From Pristionchus mayeri (lineage: Eukaryota; Nematoda; Chromadorea; Rhabditida; Neodiplogasteridae), in the NCBI GenBank assembly GCA_036245805.1, contig BTRK01000002.1, positions 29,877,067 through 29,941,066 of the forward strand: a stretch of 64,000 nucleotides of DNA, written 5' to 3'. Under the pieces are notes generated by a model. The model worked only from the letters and a program-made list of their open reading frames with translations, had not been told where the DNA came from and ran no database searches. This document shows positions 1-11,995 of the stretch, piece by piece. Numbering within the stretch: position 1 is the stretch's first letter; each line of letters begins with the position of its first letter. A program made the translations under genes and the position numbers.

Positions 1-606
1 CTACTGCTGCCGGGTTTCGAACCTGCGGTCTTGAGATTCCGAACTCTCAATGAGTGGCTCGTGCAGCTAATGAAAATTCATTCAAGGCTCTGGGAAAGTG
101 TCTTACCGGTCGAGATAAATTCTGCAAAAAATCATTTACTTACATAATTTCGAGCTCTACAAACTGGGAAAGTTTGGAGTCTTTGGAAATATCTCTGTAC
201 GAGGAGTAAATTTAAAACCTTCATGAACTGCCTCTACTGCAAAGGTCGCAAAAATTAAAAATGAACAAGTACCATCAAAATAGTTCATTTGATCATGGAA
301 ACGTCTTGGTGAACAAACATCACCACATTTGTTGGTGCAAACATCAGAAACTAATGCCACACATTTCAACTTTGCAGCAACCTGATGTAGCTGCAAAGCA
401 TGGCAAAAATCTGAAACTTCAGTTTTAGCCTAATCTAAATATTTACTTATTGGAAACATTAGAAGAAAGATTTTCGAGATTTTGAATTTCAACTGAAAAC
501 AATTTTCCCTTTTTTCTCATGAGAGGCTTGATATCTCTCATTTAAAGAAAATCTCTTGGTCCAGCTTTATACAAAGGTCGGTCATGGTTATGACAACGTC
601 AAAATT

Positions 607-1003
607 TCAACGTTGCTGACAGTCCTTCTTTAAGAAAAGGTCAAATAAATCGTTCACCGGGATAAAATGGAGATCGTTTCCGCTAAATATTGATATACAG
701 GTAAAGATAAAGGTGATAATTGGAGCTACAGCGGCCACAACTATCGCTAGTATCTGCAACATTTCGTATTTTAATTGTGTGTTATCACAAAAACCTTAAA
801 AAGAAATACGAACCAAGGGACTGAAGCAAAATATGCGATGCTTGAAGATTGACCATCCGTAGATCATTTTCAGCTAGACTAACGTAATTTAGTGTGGGAA
901 TTCTCCCATTCGCACTCTCAGAGGCTAATCTTATCTCGCGACTCGTGTGCGGAATTTGTTGTCTGGTGAGTTGGAGGGAAATCGCGGTCAATTGATCAAT
1001 TAC
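607..1003 (-). CDS. Possible membrane-anchored protein fragment, left-arm copy
   Basis: Minus-strand mirror of 18,041-18,437. One open segment (about 60 codons) is followed by a possible intron and a second segment that begins with a strongly hydrophobic stretch (ILAIVVAAVAPIITFIF) and ends in a short polar tail and stop. This looks like a C-terminal membrane anchor. The simple donor and acceptor choice leaves the two segments in different phases, so the model is doubtful. Its 5' end would overlap the upstream region of K1 on the opposite strand. Family not recognised. Confidence 0.25.
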
Positions 1004-1432
1004 CTTTTTACAGGCTCAGAAGAGTATTTGTCGGTATTCATCATGAATTGATCGCCATGTGTCCAGGAATGTGTTTCCAGAAATGCAATACGTGTACGTA
1101 ACAACAATAAAAATCACATTCAGTTCGAAAGCGATAAAGTGATTTTTATTCGCGGCGCGCACAGTGATGTGGCACCACGTTCAATCTTTGCAACTGATAG
1201 CACAGAGTGGGAAGCGAGATCGATTCCCCCTTTGTTTGCGCGCATCAGAGTGTATAATTCACCCGTGTCATTTTCCTTTCGCATGCCTGTAAACTAGGGA
1301 GGTCCATTCAATGGAAGGAAGCGCTTCCGCTACGCCTCTTCCCCCTCTGATTTCGCAATTCGAGGAGGGAGAGGCGTATCGGAATCGCGACCTCGCATCG
1401 AATTGTTATCCCTAGTGAAAATATTGTCCGAA

Positions 1433-4400
1433 ATGAAGAAAGTCACACCTCGTGCTTTATTTCGGGTCATTTTGAGATCCAACATTTATCAAAATTCAGA
1501 AATGACTTCCGAGGATTCATATTTGCTCGAATTTGAGCTGGGTGAGGTAATAAGCGACACTACTTTCATCCACCAAATCGATAGCGGTGAGATCTGAGTG
1601 GTCTTGGAAATTCAATACTTTCTGTCTCGCCTTTGGTGTGGATTCACTCGAAAAGTCTCTCTGCATACGAATTTAATAACAAAACTTGTTTACAACTCAC
1701 CCTCTCATCCCATTTCCGAAGCTGTTCAGAATGAAATGCATAACTCTTCGTAGATATGAATATGCTCCAAATTAATCGTACACCCTTTTCAGGGACTATA
1801 TTTTTCCGCGAAAATGATGTTTTATGGCTGCAATATGAGTTAGTTTGTCTTTAAATATTCACGCGAAATGTGTACCTTCAGAGGAGCGAAAACAGAAGTG
1901 AAACTCCTCGGAGGTTTCCGGAACAGTATGATGGCTGCTCAGGGAGACTCCATTTACTACGGTAGCAATTGGAAAAGGAAAGTGAGCCGGCATCACGGTT
2001 TTTGAGAACAACGGATGATTCAGATTTATCGAGCTGTGTTCAAGCCTCCGGGCCAAATTGAGACGTATTATGTACGGGATCTGATTAAGGTACGCATGTT
2101 CTAGGATTTTGAGAATGATACGTCGCGGGATGGATAGGGGCTTCCAAAACGGGAGATAGCGCATTCGAAAAGGGAACAAATTCGAGCAATATATGTTCTA
2201 TTCAAATTTGTTAAACGATCATGTATAGGTCCTGGCGGTAATTGAAGTTTTGGGACAACTCCATTTCCAATCTGCAACTTTGCAGGGTGAAAACATCCAC
2301 CAGGGTGGCATGTGCAGCATTGTGAAAAACGAGAAATTGTTTGTCTACCGAATGTGCGACGACCCGATTCGAGACCGAATTCACATTGATGTGCCAAAAG
2401 ATACGCTAGAGTGGGCTGAGCTGAAGGGATTGCATGGGTAAGAAGATTTTTCTCCAGAACACACTTTGATTTTCAATTTCAATTTCATTAGTTAATCCAC
2501 CAGGATCAGAGAAATAGTATGGGGAATCTCCATTAGCTTTGTTGACGACTTGTCGATTTAACAACTAATTTCGCACAGCGGCAAAGCGATATTCCGACAC
2601 ATCACCAACCAGTCGATTCTCCCCTCAGTGAAGCAAATGGGCACCAACGGGGTCCTTCTCTCGGTAAAAGTCCATTTTTCAATTTAAAAAATGTAAAAGT
2701 GTAGTGTTTCCGTGGAACGCCACGTCGTTTTCTGGAACTTCTGAATTCGCGCAATGACATGACCGAATATTATGCGCCCTGGGGATCTCCAGCTGTAAAT
2801 TATGGAGCCTACGTTTACATGACGAATGGCACAAGTCTTTTCGTTATTGGCCCAGTGGAGGTCAAGATGCTCCCGCCCTTGCACTTTCAGTAAGTGATAC
2901 TCCATTTCCATATCTTCTTAAACCCGTGTTAAAGAAATGTATCGTGCTTTCACATTGCGGGAATTCACGAGGGCATCCTTGTTGGGCGTGCAAAATGCAA
3001 GAAAACGGGAAAATATCGGCTTGTGACGACTGAACTTCCGTATGACTATGTTGGATTCTTAAACGTTGTAATTCATCAAACATCTAATTCAGATGATGGA
3101 GGCTCGGCCTGTGCTTACCACTTATTCAGAACGGACAACCATACCAATCGATGACAGAAGCATCGAATTTACATCAAAGTGCGCATATTTTTACACTCTT
3201 TGAGCTATTTTTTTTAGGTTCTTGACCGAGTTCACCGTGAAATCGATTCGTGGTGAAGGGGCGTTCGGATGCGTATTCGAAGCAGTGAACAACTACGATG
3301 AGTGGGAATATGCAGTGAAGAGGGTCGCGGTTGATGTCGGGTAACATTTTAGATCTTGATTATGAATAAAATAAAATATCCTCCTACATTTAACTGTTTC
3401 CCATTCAGAGCTGTCAAATTCGCCCTGAATGAAGTGAAAGCGATGGCTAAATTGAATCATCCCAACATCATCGGCTACAATAGCACATGGGTGGAAACAC
3501 CACCGAAGGGGTGGCAGGTGCGTGCGTAATGTTGTAAATGCATGTGTTATTCAATAAAATCAAACAATGAAAATCCTAATTTAAGGTTGATGCTGATCTA
3601 GAACTGCTCCAAAAGTTGGGATCGACAAAACGATTTATCGTGAGTACGAACATTGCCGTGCATTTTTCATAACCGAGTTTCAGGGCAAATTCAACGATGG
3701 CTGTGCTTTTATCTACATCCAAATGCAGGTTGGCCATATCTCAGAATCATTAGACAAGCACTTTTAGTTGGCTAAATTATCCTTATCTGATTGGCTTCAC
3801 AAGCATCAAGATCAATCGGATCGAAAACTTCAACGAATGAAGGCATGGTTCAAACAAATTGTGTGCGCCGTCGACTACATTCACAAAGAGGGATTGATTC
3901 ATAGGGATCTCAAGGTAATTAAACAAAGCATTTGTCGCTTCATTCGCAGCAACAATCTCGTACACGTCTCTTCATTCTTGACCGATCGGATGGCGAGAGA
4001 GTGTGGAGAATGAAGAGACCGTGGCATCGTTTCTGGAAGTATCTTTCCTAGTCCGAATTTTATGGTTGGAAATGTGAATCTTGACTTTCTAGCCCAACAA
4101 CATTCTCATCGTCGAAGCAAATCACCTCAAATTGTGCGATCTAGGCGTTGCGAGAGAGCGAAAATTCGATGAAGGACCAGACACGGGTATCTCAGGAACT
4201 TGGGGAGGAACAATGCTGTACATGAGTCCCGAGCAAGTGAGGTGTTTGCTTAGATCTAGGAATAGCATGATTCTTGGGCATCAGAGTACTGATAAAAGTT
4301 GCTTCAATGAAGTGATCAATCTTCTATCACGAAAACAACCAATACATGTAATATTTAAGGCTTTTCGGTACAGCTCGAAATCCGACGTTTTCACTCTTGG

Positions 4401-4695
4401 TTTGATCCTGGCTGAACTATGCTTAGTTATGTCGGAATCGGCGCGGTGGGAGGTATTTTTGATTTGGAAAGTTGCATTGTAATTATCTCGTCACGAACGC
4501 TTTTTTGGCAGATTTTCGACAATTATCGACGCGGAGTTCAGTGCATGTTGATTGAGGACGAGCAAACAGTACGAAACAAATGAGACGCTTGCAAATAATG
4601 ATGTTGAGGCGGAATTCATCGCTTTGCTTACGCAAGAGGAACCGAAGAATCGACCTTCGTGCAGTGAAATTTTCAATCACCCGTTTCTCTCGTGA
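1433..4695 (+). CDS. K1: PERK/PEK-like kinase with N-terminal sensor-like region
   Basis: Seventeen exons with GT-AG borders run from the ATG at 1433 to the TGA at 4693-4695: 1433-1586, 1793-1838, 1882-1981, 2024-2089, 2286-2437, 2579-2663, 2705-2889, 2935-3178, 3218-3340, 3409-3517, 3586-3639, 3684-3728, 3768-3914, 4093-4236, 4360-4452, 4512-4568, 4609-4695. Exons 1-8 encode a beta-rich region. Exons 9-17 encode the kinase: GEGAFGCVFEA loop, YAVKRV lysine, ALNEVKAM helix C, IYIQMQ, HRDLK+PNN, CDLG, YMSPEQ and FTLGLILAEL. The family phosphorylates eIF2-alpha; the substrate here is inferred. I see no signal peptide or membrane helix. Exon 8 is out of frame unless 28 nt (3067-3094) are removed. 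An AATAAA lies at 4719. Alternatives are a soluble sensor kinase or an early pseudogene. Confidence 0.75.
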
Positions 4696-5890
4696 ATAAG
4701 TTGCATTTCCATCAAATCAATAAATTTTTTCACACCCCATCGAACGGAGGATACAACTCATCGGACATATTGTATAAGCAATTCGTGATTTGATGCACTA
4801 CGCAACTTGTTTGTTCACGCCGCTTCTAATGTCGGCGTGATTGTTTCGCGCACTGATAGTGGGATCTAGCTAGCTAGTATCATAAAGCTTGCCATGCGCT
4901 GTGCATTGCCCCACCCCCCCCCCCCCTTCCGCGATAACAGTATTGATTCGCGAATGTATTACATTTGGTTCATGTTTTGTTAAATATAATTTTAACCCGG
5001 CCCTATTAATGTTTCGAACTTGTCTGAACGAGGTAATAACATGAACTGTAGCGTTTAGTGTTCTAACAGGATGAATCGAGAAACGATTCCCCCCCTTCAC
5101 CCTGACGAGAAATAGAAATAGCTCTTCCATCCTTGACTTTCAAGAAACATATGGCATAAACGATATTCCTCGAAATATGGAGGCTTGACAGAAGCGGAAA
5201 TCGAAGTATCTCCGTCGAGAGTGGGGTGATTCAGCTTGGTGATATGCGTCAACTAATTACTAATGATTAGCAGTATCTGCCCTGGGGGCTATTTAGTGAC
5301 GCCATTGAAATAAGTGACGTCACTTTTTCAGACGCATCAAGGTAGAAACAAACCTATTTGCGCTTTTGTCGTAAGAAACCTAGTTGCGCTTCTGTCATAA
5401 CCCTCGAAATCTCGCCTTGCACTATTTTTCAGAATCCCCCGATCTTGCCTCTCGTATTTTTCAATGAACTACCCAACACAATGATGTACACGGCCATGGA
5501 AAAAATGTCACCAAATCCAACATCAGATAGTCCGATTTCTCAAGTATCTGTATCAACATGAGGAATTCACACGTTTCCTTTGTCACTCCCTCAATATCGT
5601 ACATTATATTTGCGCTTCAACGCTTTTCAATCACTCCCATGCATTTTTACATCTGTACAAGTTGTTCTCGAAACTGTTGTGTGTTTTAGAGCAAGCTTGG
5701 CAGATGCCTATACTTTCTCCTTCTCAGCGGCAGCTGAATTGGGAGGAGAACGCCGAAAGTACTGACCAAGATGTTGGTGAATATTTTTAAAAAAATGTAC
5801 TTTAAATATAAACACATGCTATAAAAATTTGAATATTTTCGAAATTTTCGAGAAGCAATCCATGCGAATGAAACAATTCTTTTGAAAATA
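4696..5890. other. Intergenic part of left arm, possible kinase C-lobe relic
   Basis: Between the end of K1 and the mariner remnant. It holds a C homopolymer (about 4911-4926). On the minus strand at about 5444-5515 a short reading (GDIFSMAVYIIVLGSSLKN) resembles the F-T-L-G-L-I-L helix exon of the K kinases, and may be a relic of the C-lobe that K2 lost. Otherwise nothing recognised. Confidence 0.3.
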
Positions 5891-7049
5891 TTAGGTTGTA
5901 GGGAAAGTCTTTGTCACTTTTTAAAAACTATATTTCTTGGGAATGGGAAAGCTTACGTTCAATTATACTTGTCTTCATTATTGACAATATGTGCCCAACG
6001 TACCTGCAATGTATGGATCCCCTCCCTTTAGAACCCGCCTGGGCGCGAATCAAAGTATTGCTTGAGAGCAGACTCGAGACTTCCACGGGAATTTAAGGCC
6101 ATATCTCAAACGGCATAGACCAGGTCTGCGAAAAGCCTGTAAACAGATGGGGCCATGGCAGGAGAATACGGGGGGTGAGGGAGAACCATCCTTTCATATC
6201 CAGCCAGATGTTGCTTGACTTGAATGGAGACCTTGGGACGGGGGCCATTTTGGTGATTATATACTTTCTTGCCCTTTAGCTTTGAACGATTGACTTCCAA
6301 CTTTAAATTTTGTTGTTATGTGACGAACTTGGCCCCTGTGAATTACATTCCCTCAGGGAGTAGCTCCGAGTAGATCACCCCATGCACTCCCCACCACATT
6401 GGCATCTTGTTTTTATCAGGGTGAAGGCCAAGTTGGATAGCACCTTATGGAGTCTACCCTTCTCCAACCCGCTCGGCTCTCATGTGGTTGCTATCGTAGA
6501 GGACCCACTTCTCATTCCCCGTTATGAGCCGTTCCAGCCATAGATGCCCACCTCGGAGAATGAGTAGATTAATGAAAATATCGACTCGACGGTCATGGCT
6601 GGTTTGGATCAGATCATGGAGTATGAATCGACCGATAAAATTCCTCATCCCAATAGATGTCAAGCCTTCTCTGGCAGTGCTATGGTAGACTCTAAGTGCA
6701 ATAGTCATTTCACGGGCACCTTGAATTGGGTCCGTTTCAACAGCGTTCTTCAACATTTCCAAATACAACTAACGAGGTCTCCCAGATAGGTCCTGATCAT
6801 TGAGGGAAAAGTCGTATTCATCGAACCGTTGGAACCAATTCCTGGAGGTGTTGTCGAGGGGGCATGTGTGGGATAAACATTCTTCAGTAGGGCTTCCGAA
6901 TCCTTCATCGTGGTGTAGGATAGAGAGAGGTAAATCAGAACATGCCGGAAGTGGGTGGCACCAGGAACATACGTCGTTGCTCTACTAGAGATTGACTGAA
7001 GGAAAGGGGATGGGGAGTTGTTTACAAAACTCCATGATTGCCGTGCCAA
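5891..7049 (-). mobile_element. 5'-truncated mariner remnant, left arm
   Basis: A mariner-type terminal repeat begins at 5891 (TTAGGTTGTAGGGAAAGTC...) directly after a TA dinucleotide. The minus strand carries three frame-broken pieces of a mariner transposase: an N-terminal piece (about 7049-6750), a middle piece with WLERLITGNEKWVLYD, and a C-terminal piece with LPHPPYSPAMAPS. The 5' terminal repeat is missing where the element meets K2. A matching inverted terminal repeat appears at 9369-9395 in the palindrome spacer. Confidence 0.85.
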
Positions 7050-7085
7050 GCATAGTAGGGATCGAGTTGAATTAGATTAATAAGA

Positions 7086-9274
7086 TTAAATCAGTTTGAA
7101 TTTGTTGTTCCCATGCACCTGCCTTCTCTCAGAATATCTGTGATATGTTGTAAATATTTGCCCGAAGCGCGAAACTAACTTGCAATGTATCTCGCCAGTG
7201 TGCACTTTTATGTCCATTGTCCTCCGTATTACACTCCTGAGTTTTTTGACACGAAATTCGAGCTGTTGTTGCTCTTCAATTGAAAGCTTTTTTGAACTGC
7301 TTTCAGGGACCTTAAAATGTATATTTTTCCAATGAAAATACAATTGTCAAAATTCAAACCAGAGCCCTTACTTCATCAAGAGTTGCCAATTCTTGATTGG
7401 AATTCGGCGAATCCGAAGTGTATCCCGTGTCGGCAGAACCCTCCATTTGGGAAGAAGGTTCCACAAAATATTTATTATGTAATGGGCAATCTAAACAAAG
7501 TATTATGTTTTCGATGTCATTTGATTTTCTATATTTCTTTTCAATAAATATGTCCACAGAGCTTATGAAAAAAGAAACCTACTACGTTCAACGAGTAAAT
7601 CATGTCATCGGTGTTGACCAATACTTCACCATTCTTCATTCGTCCAATTTTTGACCGAGTTTTGTCACACCAGCTTTGAATGAATGGTATTCATTATTTT
7701 TTTTATAAAAGTTAATCTAAAATTACGGAAAAAAGCAAAATAAGATGTGTTTTAGCTGTGAAATGTGATTTCGATATCACTACAGAATACAACTTACTAA
7801 AGGTAGACTCCCCAAGCTCCGCCCACTTTCCTCTGACACATTTCCCCTCGAAAGCGAGATTTAGGAATCACAAGCTTCATTCTCAACCAAATCACTCGCT
7901 CAAAAATGATTCGGAAGCTCTTTCCATTACCTTTCGATATAGCCCTGTCCCGCTGGTAAAAGTGTTATCTGAATAGGCCAGCATACGATAATTAAGTTGC
8001 GAAAACGCTGGAAAATGCTGGTTTGGCGCTTTCAGCGAACATAGACATACGGGACAAGGCTTGCCTGATAGCCTATCGGTATTCTAGGACCTCTATCAAG
8101 AAAAATCGATAAAATATTGTTTCGTTGATTTGTGATTCAAAAGAAACCAGTCCGCGATACACTGATTAGGCGGAGAGAGCGGAGTGCATTCTCTCTCTCC
8201 CCTCCTCCCTCTTTTGCACCAGTTTCTACCCCGGCGCGTGTAGAGAGCGCCTGGGCCTGCATAAGAGCGCGCTTGCATCCCTTCCTCGTCTTACCTATTG
8301 GGGGTGAGGCGCATCCGGGAAAGGGCGAAGCCCTGCCCAAATTTTTGGCGATTTGACTGACGAGGCAGCGGAATTGGCTCCGCCCCTTTCTTCCTCTTCT
8401 CGCTTTTCTGCCGCTTTCCGTTGACACCTTTTCATGTACTTTATGACCTCTAGGTCGATTCAGAGATGAGATATCGACAAACGGCCAAAAGTATGATCTT
8501 ATTCGGATCCCAGTGGGCATTTTGAGCATAGTTAGGGTGGCATAGGTTCATTTCGGCTATACCCCTTGTGGTCCCTAACTAAAGGTCCATAGAAATTATT
8601 GTTAATTTTTCGGTGATCACGATAAACATATTTTCACAAAGAATGTAGATATTGGGGTAGTTCTCAGTATATACGCTCTGAAAATAATTTCCCAATATTG
8701 CGAAATATGTTTAATGTTCTCACTTGCGGTAGCGGTATCGATTCAGGTATTGTTACAAAGATACAGTTATTAAGTCGGCTTGCTATCGGTGTCTTTATCT
8801 GTGGCTCCTTCGTTACTACGAACACTGAATCCCTTAAACCAAAACTTATTCCTATATACTTCACATCATGATATGTTATTGCTTTATTTTCATGTTGAAA
8901 ATATATATTTCGTACAGTTGAGATATGTTACGATTATTTTGCGAACATCATTTAACATCTAAGTGAATATCTTACCTCTGACAAAATAATGCTTGAGATC
9001 GATGAATTGTGGCGTGAGGTTGAATTATTTGGCCCGTAAACGAAATTATACAACCTCCGTGTAGAAAATATGTTTGTTGGACTGCGAAGTGGACAGGGCC
9101 TTCATTCTCCCCTAGGCTGAGCTCATGAACTATCGTAAACAACCAATCACTCGAACTCATCTGGCGACAAGAATAAAATGAATATATCTGCAGTGTGCCA
9201 TGAAGTGGTAGGACTATTGATAAATGCGCGCACACTCGATCCCCTCAATTATAGCGTAGAAGTAAAGAAAATTG
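7086..9274 (-). pseudogene. K2: sensor part of K-family gene without kinase domain, left arm
   Basis: Minus-strand mirror of K3. Recognisable pieces, in order, are the exon with VHFAVQQTYF ending FCQR (about 9190-8976), VTKEPQ...IPESIPLPQ, a piece with YILCENMFIVIT, a linker with SADTGYTSDS (compare DTGYSSES in K9), and a helical segment with EEQQQLEFRVKKL (about 7320-7160). Where the kinase domain should start, the sequence runs into the mariner remnant. The 5' exons are absent because the palindrome arm ends at 9274. A 2-bp deletion relative to K3 lies before the FAVQQ exon, and one donor reads GC instead of GT. Confident as a relic; no intact product expected. Confidence 0.7.
8120..8580. 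repeat. GC-rich repeat block inside K2, left arm
   Basis: A GC-rich stretch (8,150-8,430) with the phrase GGGCGAAGCCCTGCC, unlike its AT-rich surroundings. It interrupts K2 at the point where the K9 counterpart has a splice donor after the DLG codons. A similar phrase occurs at 33,758-33,893, so this is probably a dispersed repeat. Mirrored at about 10,465-10,925. Confidence 0.5.
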
Positions 9275-9395
9275 TAAGAAAACTATAAAGGCCCTTCACT
9301 GATTGTCATTCACTGGAAACGAGGGAGCGCCAAAGTTCACTTGCGACGAGCAGTGAAACACAAATCCAGTGACAAAGACTTTCCCTACAACCTGA
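9275..9395 (-). mobile_element. Mariner end fragment at palindrome junction
   Basis: About 120 bp starting exactly at the inner end of the left arm and ending with an inverted mariner terminal repeat (...GACTTTCCCTACAACCTGA) followed by TA at 9396-9397. It matches the terminal repeat at 5891 in opposite orientation, so 5891-9395 is bounded like a 3.5-kb mariner element that contains K2. Confidence 0.7.
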
Positions 9396-9456
9396 TAGCT
9401 CGAGTTTCAGATATTTGATTTGTCTTTACTTACCTATTTTTACTTCTCATGTTCAG

Positions 9457-11959
9457 AAAACAGAACTTCGAATGCCGCATTGGTCGCGATTGGCCAGACT
9501 CGAGAGATTCGAATATGCCCATCAACTTATGAACGGTATCTTCAACCTCACATAATTGTATTTTTGATTCTCGCAACAGGTGCTTCATTTTTACTCCAAA
9601 CGGATCGAAGGGGCAAAGCAGTTATTGGAAACAGGTTTCCTTAGAGATAAATATATTTTTGTTACAACAATCGACTAATTAGTTGATATTCGAATAATTC
9701 AGGAAACGAGCTGGTTATTATTATTCATTTGTTGACAACAACACATTCACTTTTGCGGGAGAGCTGAACAATTTTCTTTACTTCTACGCTATAATTGAGG
9801 GGATCGAGTGTGCGCGTATTTATCAATAGTCCTACCACTTCATGGCACACTTTGCAGATATATTCATTTTATTCTTGTCGCCAGATGAGTTCGAGTGATT
9901 GGTTGTTTACGATAGTTCATGAGCTCAGCCTAGGGGAGAATGAAGGCCCTGTCCACTTCGCAGTCCAACAAACATATTTTCTACACGGAGGTTGTATAAT
10001 TTCGTTTACGGGCCAAATAATTCAACCTCACGCCACAATTCATCGATCTCAAGCATTATTTTGTCAGAGGTAAGATATTCACTTAGATGTTAAATGATGT
10101 TCGCAAAATAATCGTAACATATCTCAACTGTACGAAATATATATTTTCAACATGAAAATAAAGCAATAACATATCATGATGTGAAGTATATGGGAATAAG
10201 TTTTGGTTTAAGGGATTCAGTGTTCGTAGTAACGAAGGAGCCACAGATAAAGACACCGATAGCAAGCCGACTTAATAACTGTATCTTTGTAACAATACCT
10301 GAATCGATACCGCTACCGCAAGTGAGAACATTAAACATATTTCGCAATATTGGGAAATTATTTTCAGAGCGTATATACTGAGAACTACCCCAATATCTAC
10401 ATTCTTTGTGAAAATATGTTTATCGTGATCACCGAAAAATTAACAATAATTTCTATGGACCTTTAGTTAGGGACCACAAGGGGTATAGCCGAAATGAACC
10501 TATGCCACCCTAACTATGCTCAAAATGCCCACTGGGATCCGAATAAGATCATACTTTTGGCCGTTTGTCGATATCTCATCTCTGAATCGACCTAGAGGTC
10601 ATAAAGTACATGAAAAGGTGTCAACGGAAAGCGGCAGAAAAGCGAGAAGAGGAAGAAAGGGGCGGAGCCAATTCCGCTGCCTCGTCAGTCAAATCGCCAA
10701 AAATTTGGGCAGGGCTTCGCCCTTTCCCGGATGCGCCTCACCCCCAATAGGTAAGACGAGGAAGGGATGCAAGCGCGCTCTTATGCAGGCCCAGGCGCTC
10801 TCTACACGCGCCGGGGTAGAAACTGGTGCAAAAGAGGGAGGAGGGGAGAGAGAGAATGCACTCCGCTCTCTCCGCCTAATCAGTGTATCGCGGACTGGTT
10901 TCTTTTGAATCACAAATCAACGAAACAATATTTTATCGATTTTTCTTGATAGAGGTCCTAGAATACCGATAGGCTATCAGGCAAGCCTTGTCCCGTATGT
11001 CTATGTTCGCTGAAAGCGCCAAACCAGCATTTTCCAGCGTTTTCGCAACTTAATTATCGTATGCTGGCCTATTCAGATAACACTTTTACCAGCGGGACAG
11101 GGCTATATCGAAAGGTAATGGAAAGAGCTTCCGAATCATTTTTGAGCGAGTGATTTGGTTGAGAATGAAGCTTGTGATTCCTAAATCTCGCTTTCGAGGG
11201 GAAATGTGTCAGAGGAAAGTGGGCGGAGCTTGGGGAGTCTACCTTTAGTAAGTTGTATTCTGTAGTGATATCGAAATCACATTTCACAGCTAAAACACAT
11301 CTTATTTTGCTTTTTTCCGTAATTTTAGATTAACTTTTATAAAAAAAATAATGAATACCATTCATTCAAAGCTGGTGTGACAAAACTCGGTCAAAAATTG
11401 GACGAATGAAGAATGGTGAAGTATTGGTCAACACCGATGACATGATTTACTCGTTGAACGTAGTAGGTTTCTTTTTTCACAAGCTCTGTGGACATATTTA
11501 TTGAAAAGAAATATAGAAAATCAAATGACATCGAAAACATAATACTTTGTTTAGATTGCCCATTACATAATAAATATTTTGTGGAACCTTCTTCCCAAAT
11601 GGAGGGTTCTGCCGACACGGGATACACTTCGGATTCGCCGAATTCCAATCAAGAATTGGCAACTCTTGATGAAGTAAGGGCTCTGGTTTGAATTTTGACA
11701 ATTGTATTTTCATTGGAAAAATATACATTTTAAGGTCCCTGAAAGCAGTTCAAAAAAGCTTTCAATTGAAGAGCAACAACAGCTCGAATTTCGTGTCAAA
11801 AAACTCAGGAGTGTAATACGGAGGACAATGGACATAAAAGTGCACACTGGCGAGATACATTGCAAGTTAGTTTCGCGCTTCGGGCAAATATTTACAACAT
11901 ATCACAGATATTCTGAGAGAAGGCAGGTGCATGGGAACAACAAATTCAAACTGATTTAA
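9457..11959 (+). pseudogene. K3: sensor part of K-family gene without kinase domain, right arm
   Basis: Spacer exons 9457-9535, 9580-9634 and 9703 onward continue into the right arm. The last carries FAGELNNFLYFYAII, like AGELYNILYFYSL in K9. Then come 9858-10069 (FAVQQTYF, ending FCQR with donor GTAAGA), 10,221 onward (IPESIPLPQ), 10,375 onward (YILCENMFIVIT, then a stop where a GC-rich repeat begins), about 11,395-11,455 (GEVLVNTDDMIYSLN), a linker with DTGYTSDS (11,552-11,682) and a helical exon (11,732-11,865). Phases do not connect at several junctions. No kinase exon follows: a mariner remnant starts at about 11,990, with a possible C-lobe relic at 13,529-13,600. Read as a decayed gene related to K9. 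Confidence 0.7.
10465..10925. repeat. GC-rich repeat block inside K3, right arm
   Basis: Mirror of 8120-8580. It gives a long open frame of basic, low-complexity character that I do not accept as a gene. Confidence 0.5.
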
Positions 11960-11995
11960 TCTTATTAATCTAATTCAACTCGATCCCTACTATGC

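Larger units (their letters stand above)
1..9274 (+). repeat. Left arm of 19-kb palindrome
   Basis: Reverse-complement identity to 9,769-19,043 is nearly complete, with paired coordinates summing to 19,043-19,045. The few differences seen are single-base changes, a 2-bp indel near 9,195/9,852 and one C/G in the homopolymer near 4,911/14,125. The arm runs to the window edge, so its outer end may lie upstream. It carries the convergent genes K1 (plus) and K2 (minus) and a mariner remnant. Very high identity means a recent duplication, gene conversion or an assembly artefact. Confidence 0.95.

Noticed and set aside
3783..3965. Minus-strand open frame within the K1 kinase exons
   Set aside because: Antisense shadow of the HRD-containing exon.
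10516..10908. 130-codon basic open frame and its mirror at 8,137-8,529
   Set aside because: Falls in a GC-rich repeat block with low-complexity Arg/Gly-rich composition and no motif or splice context.
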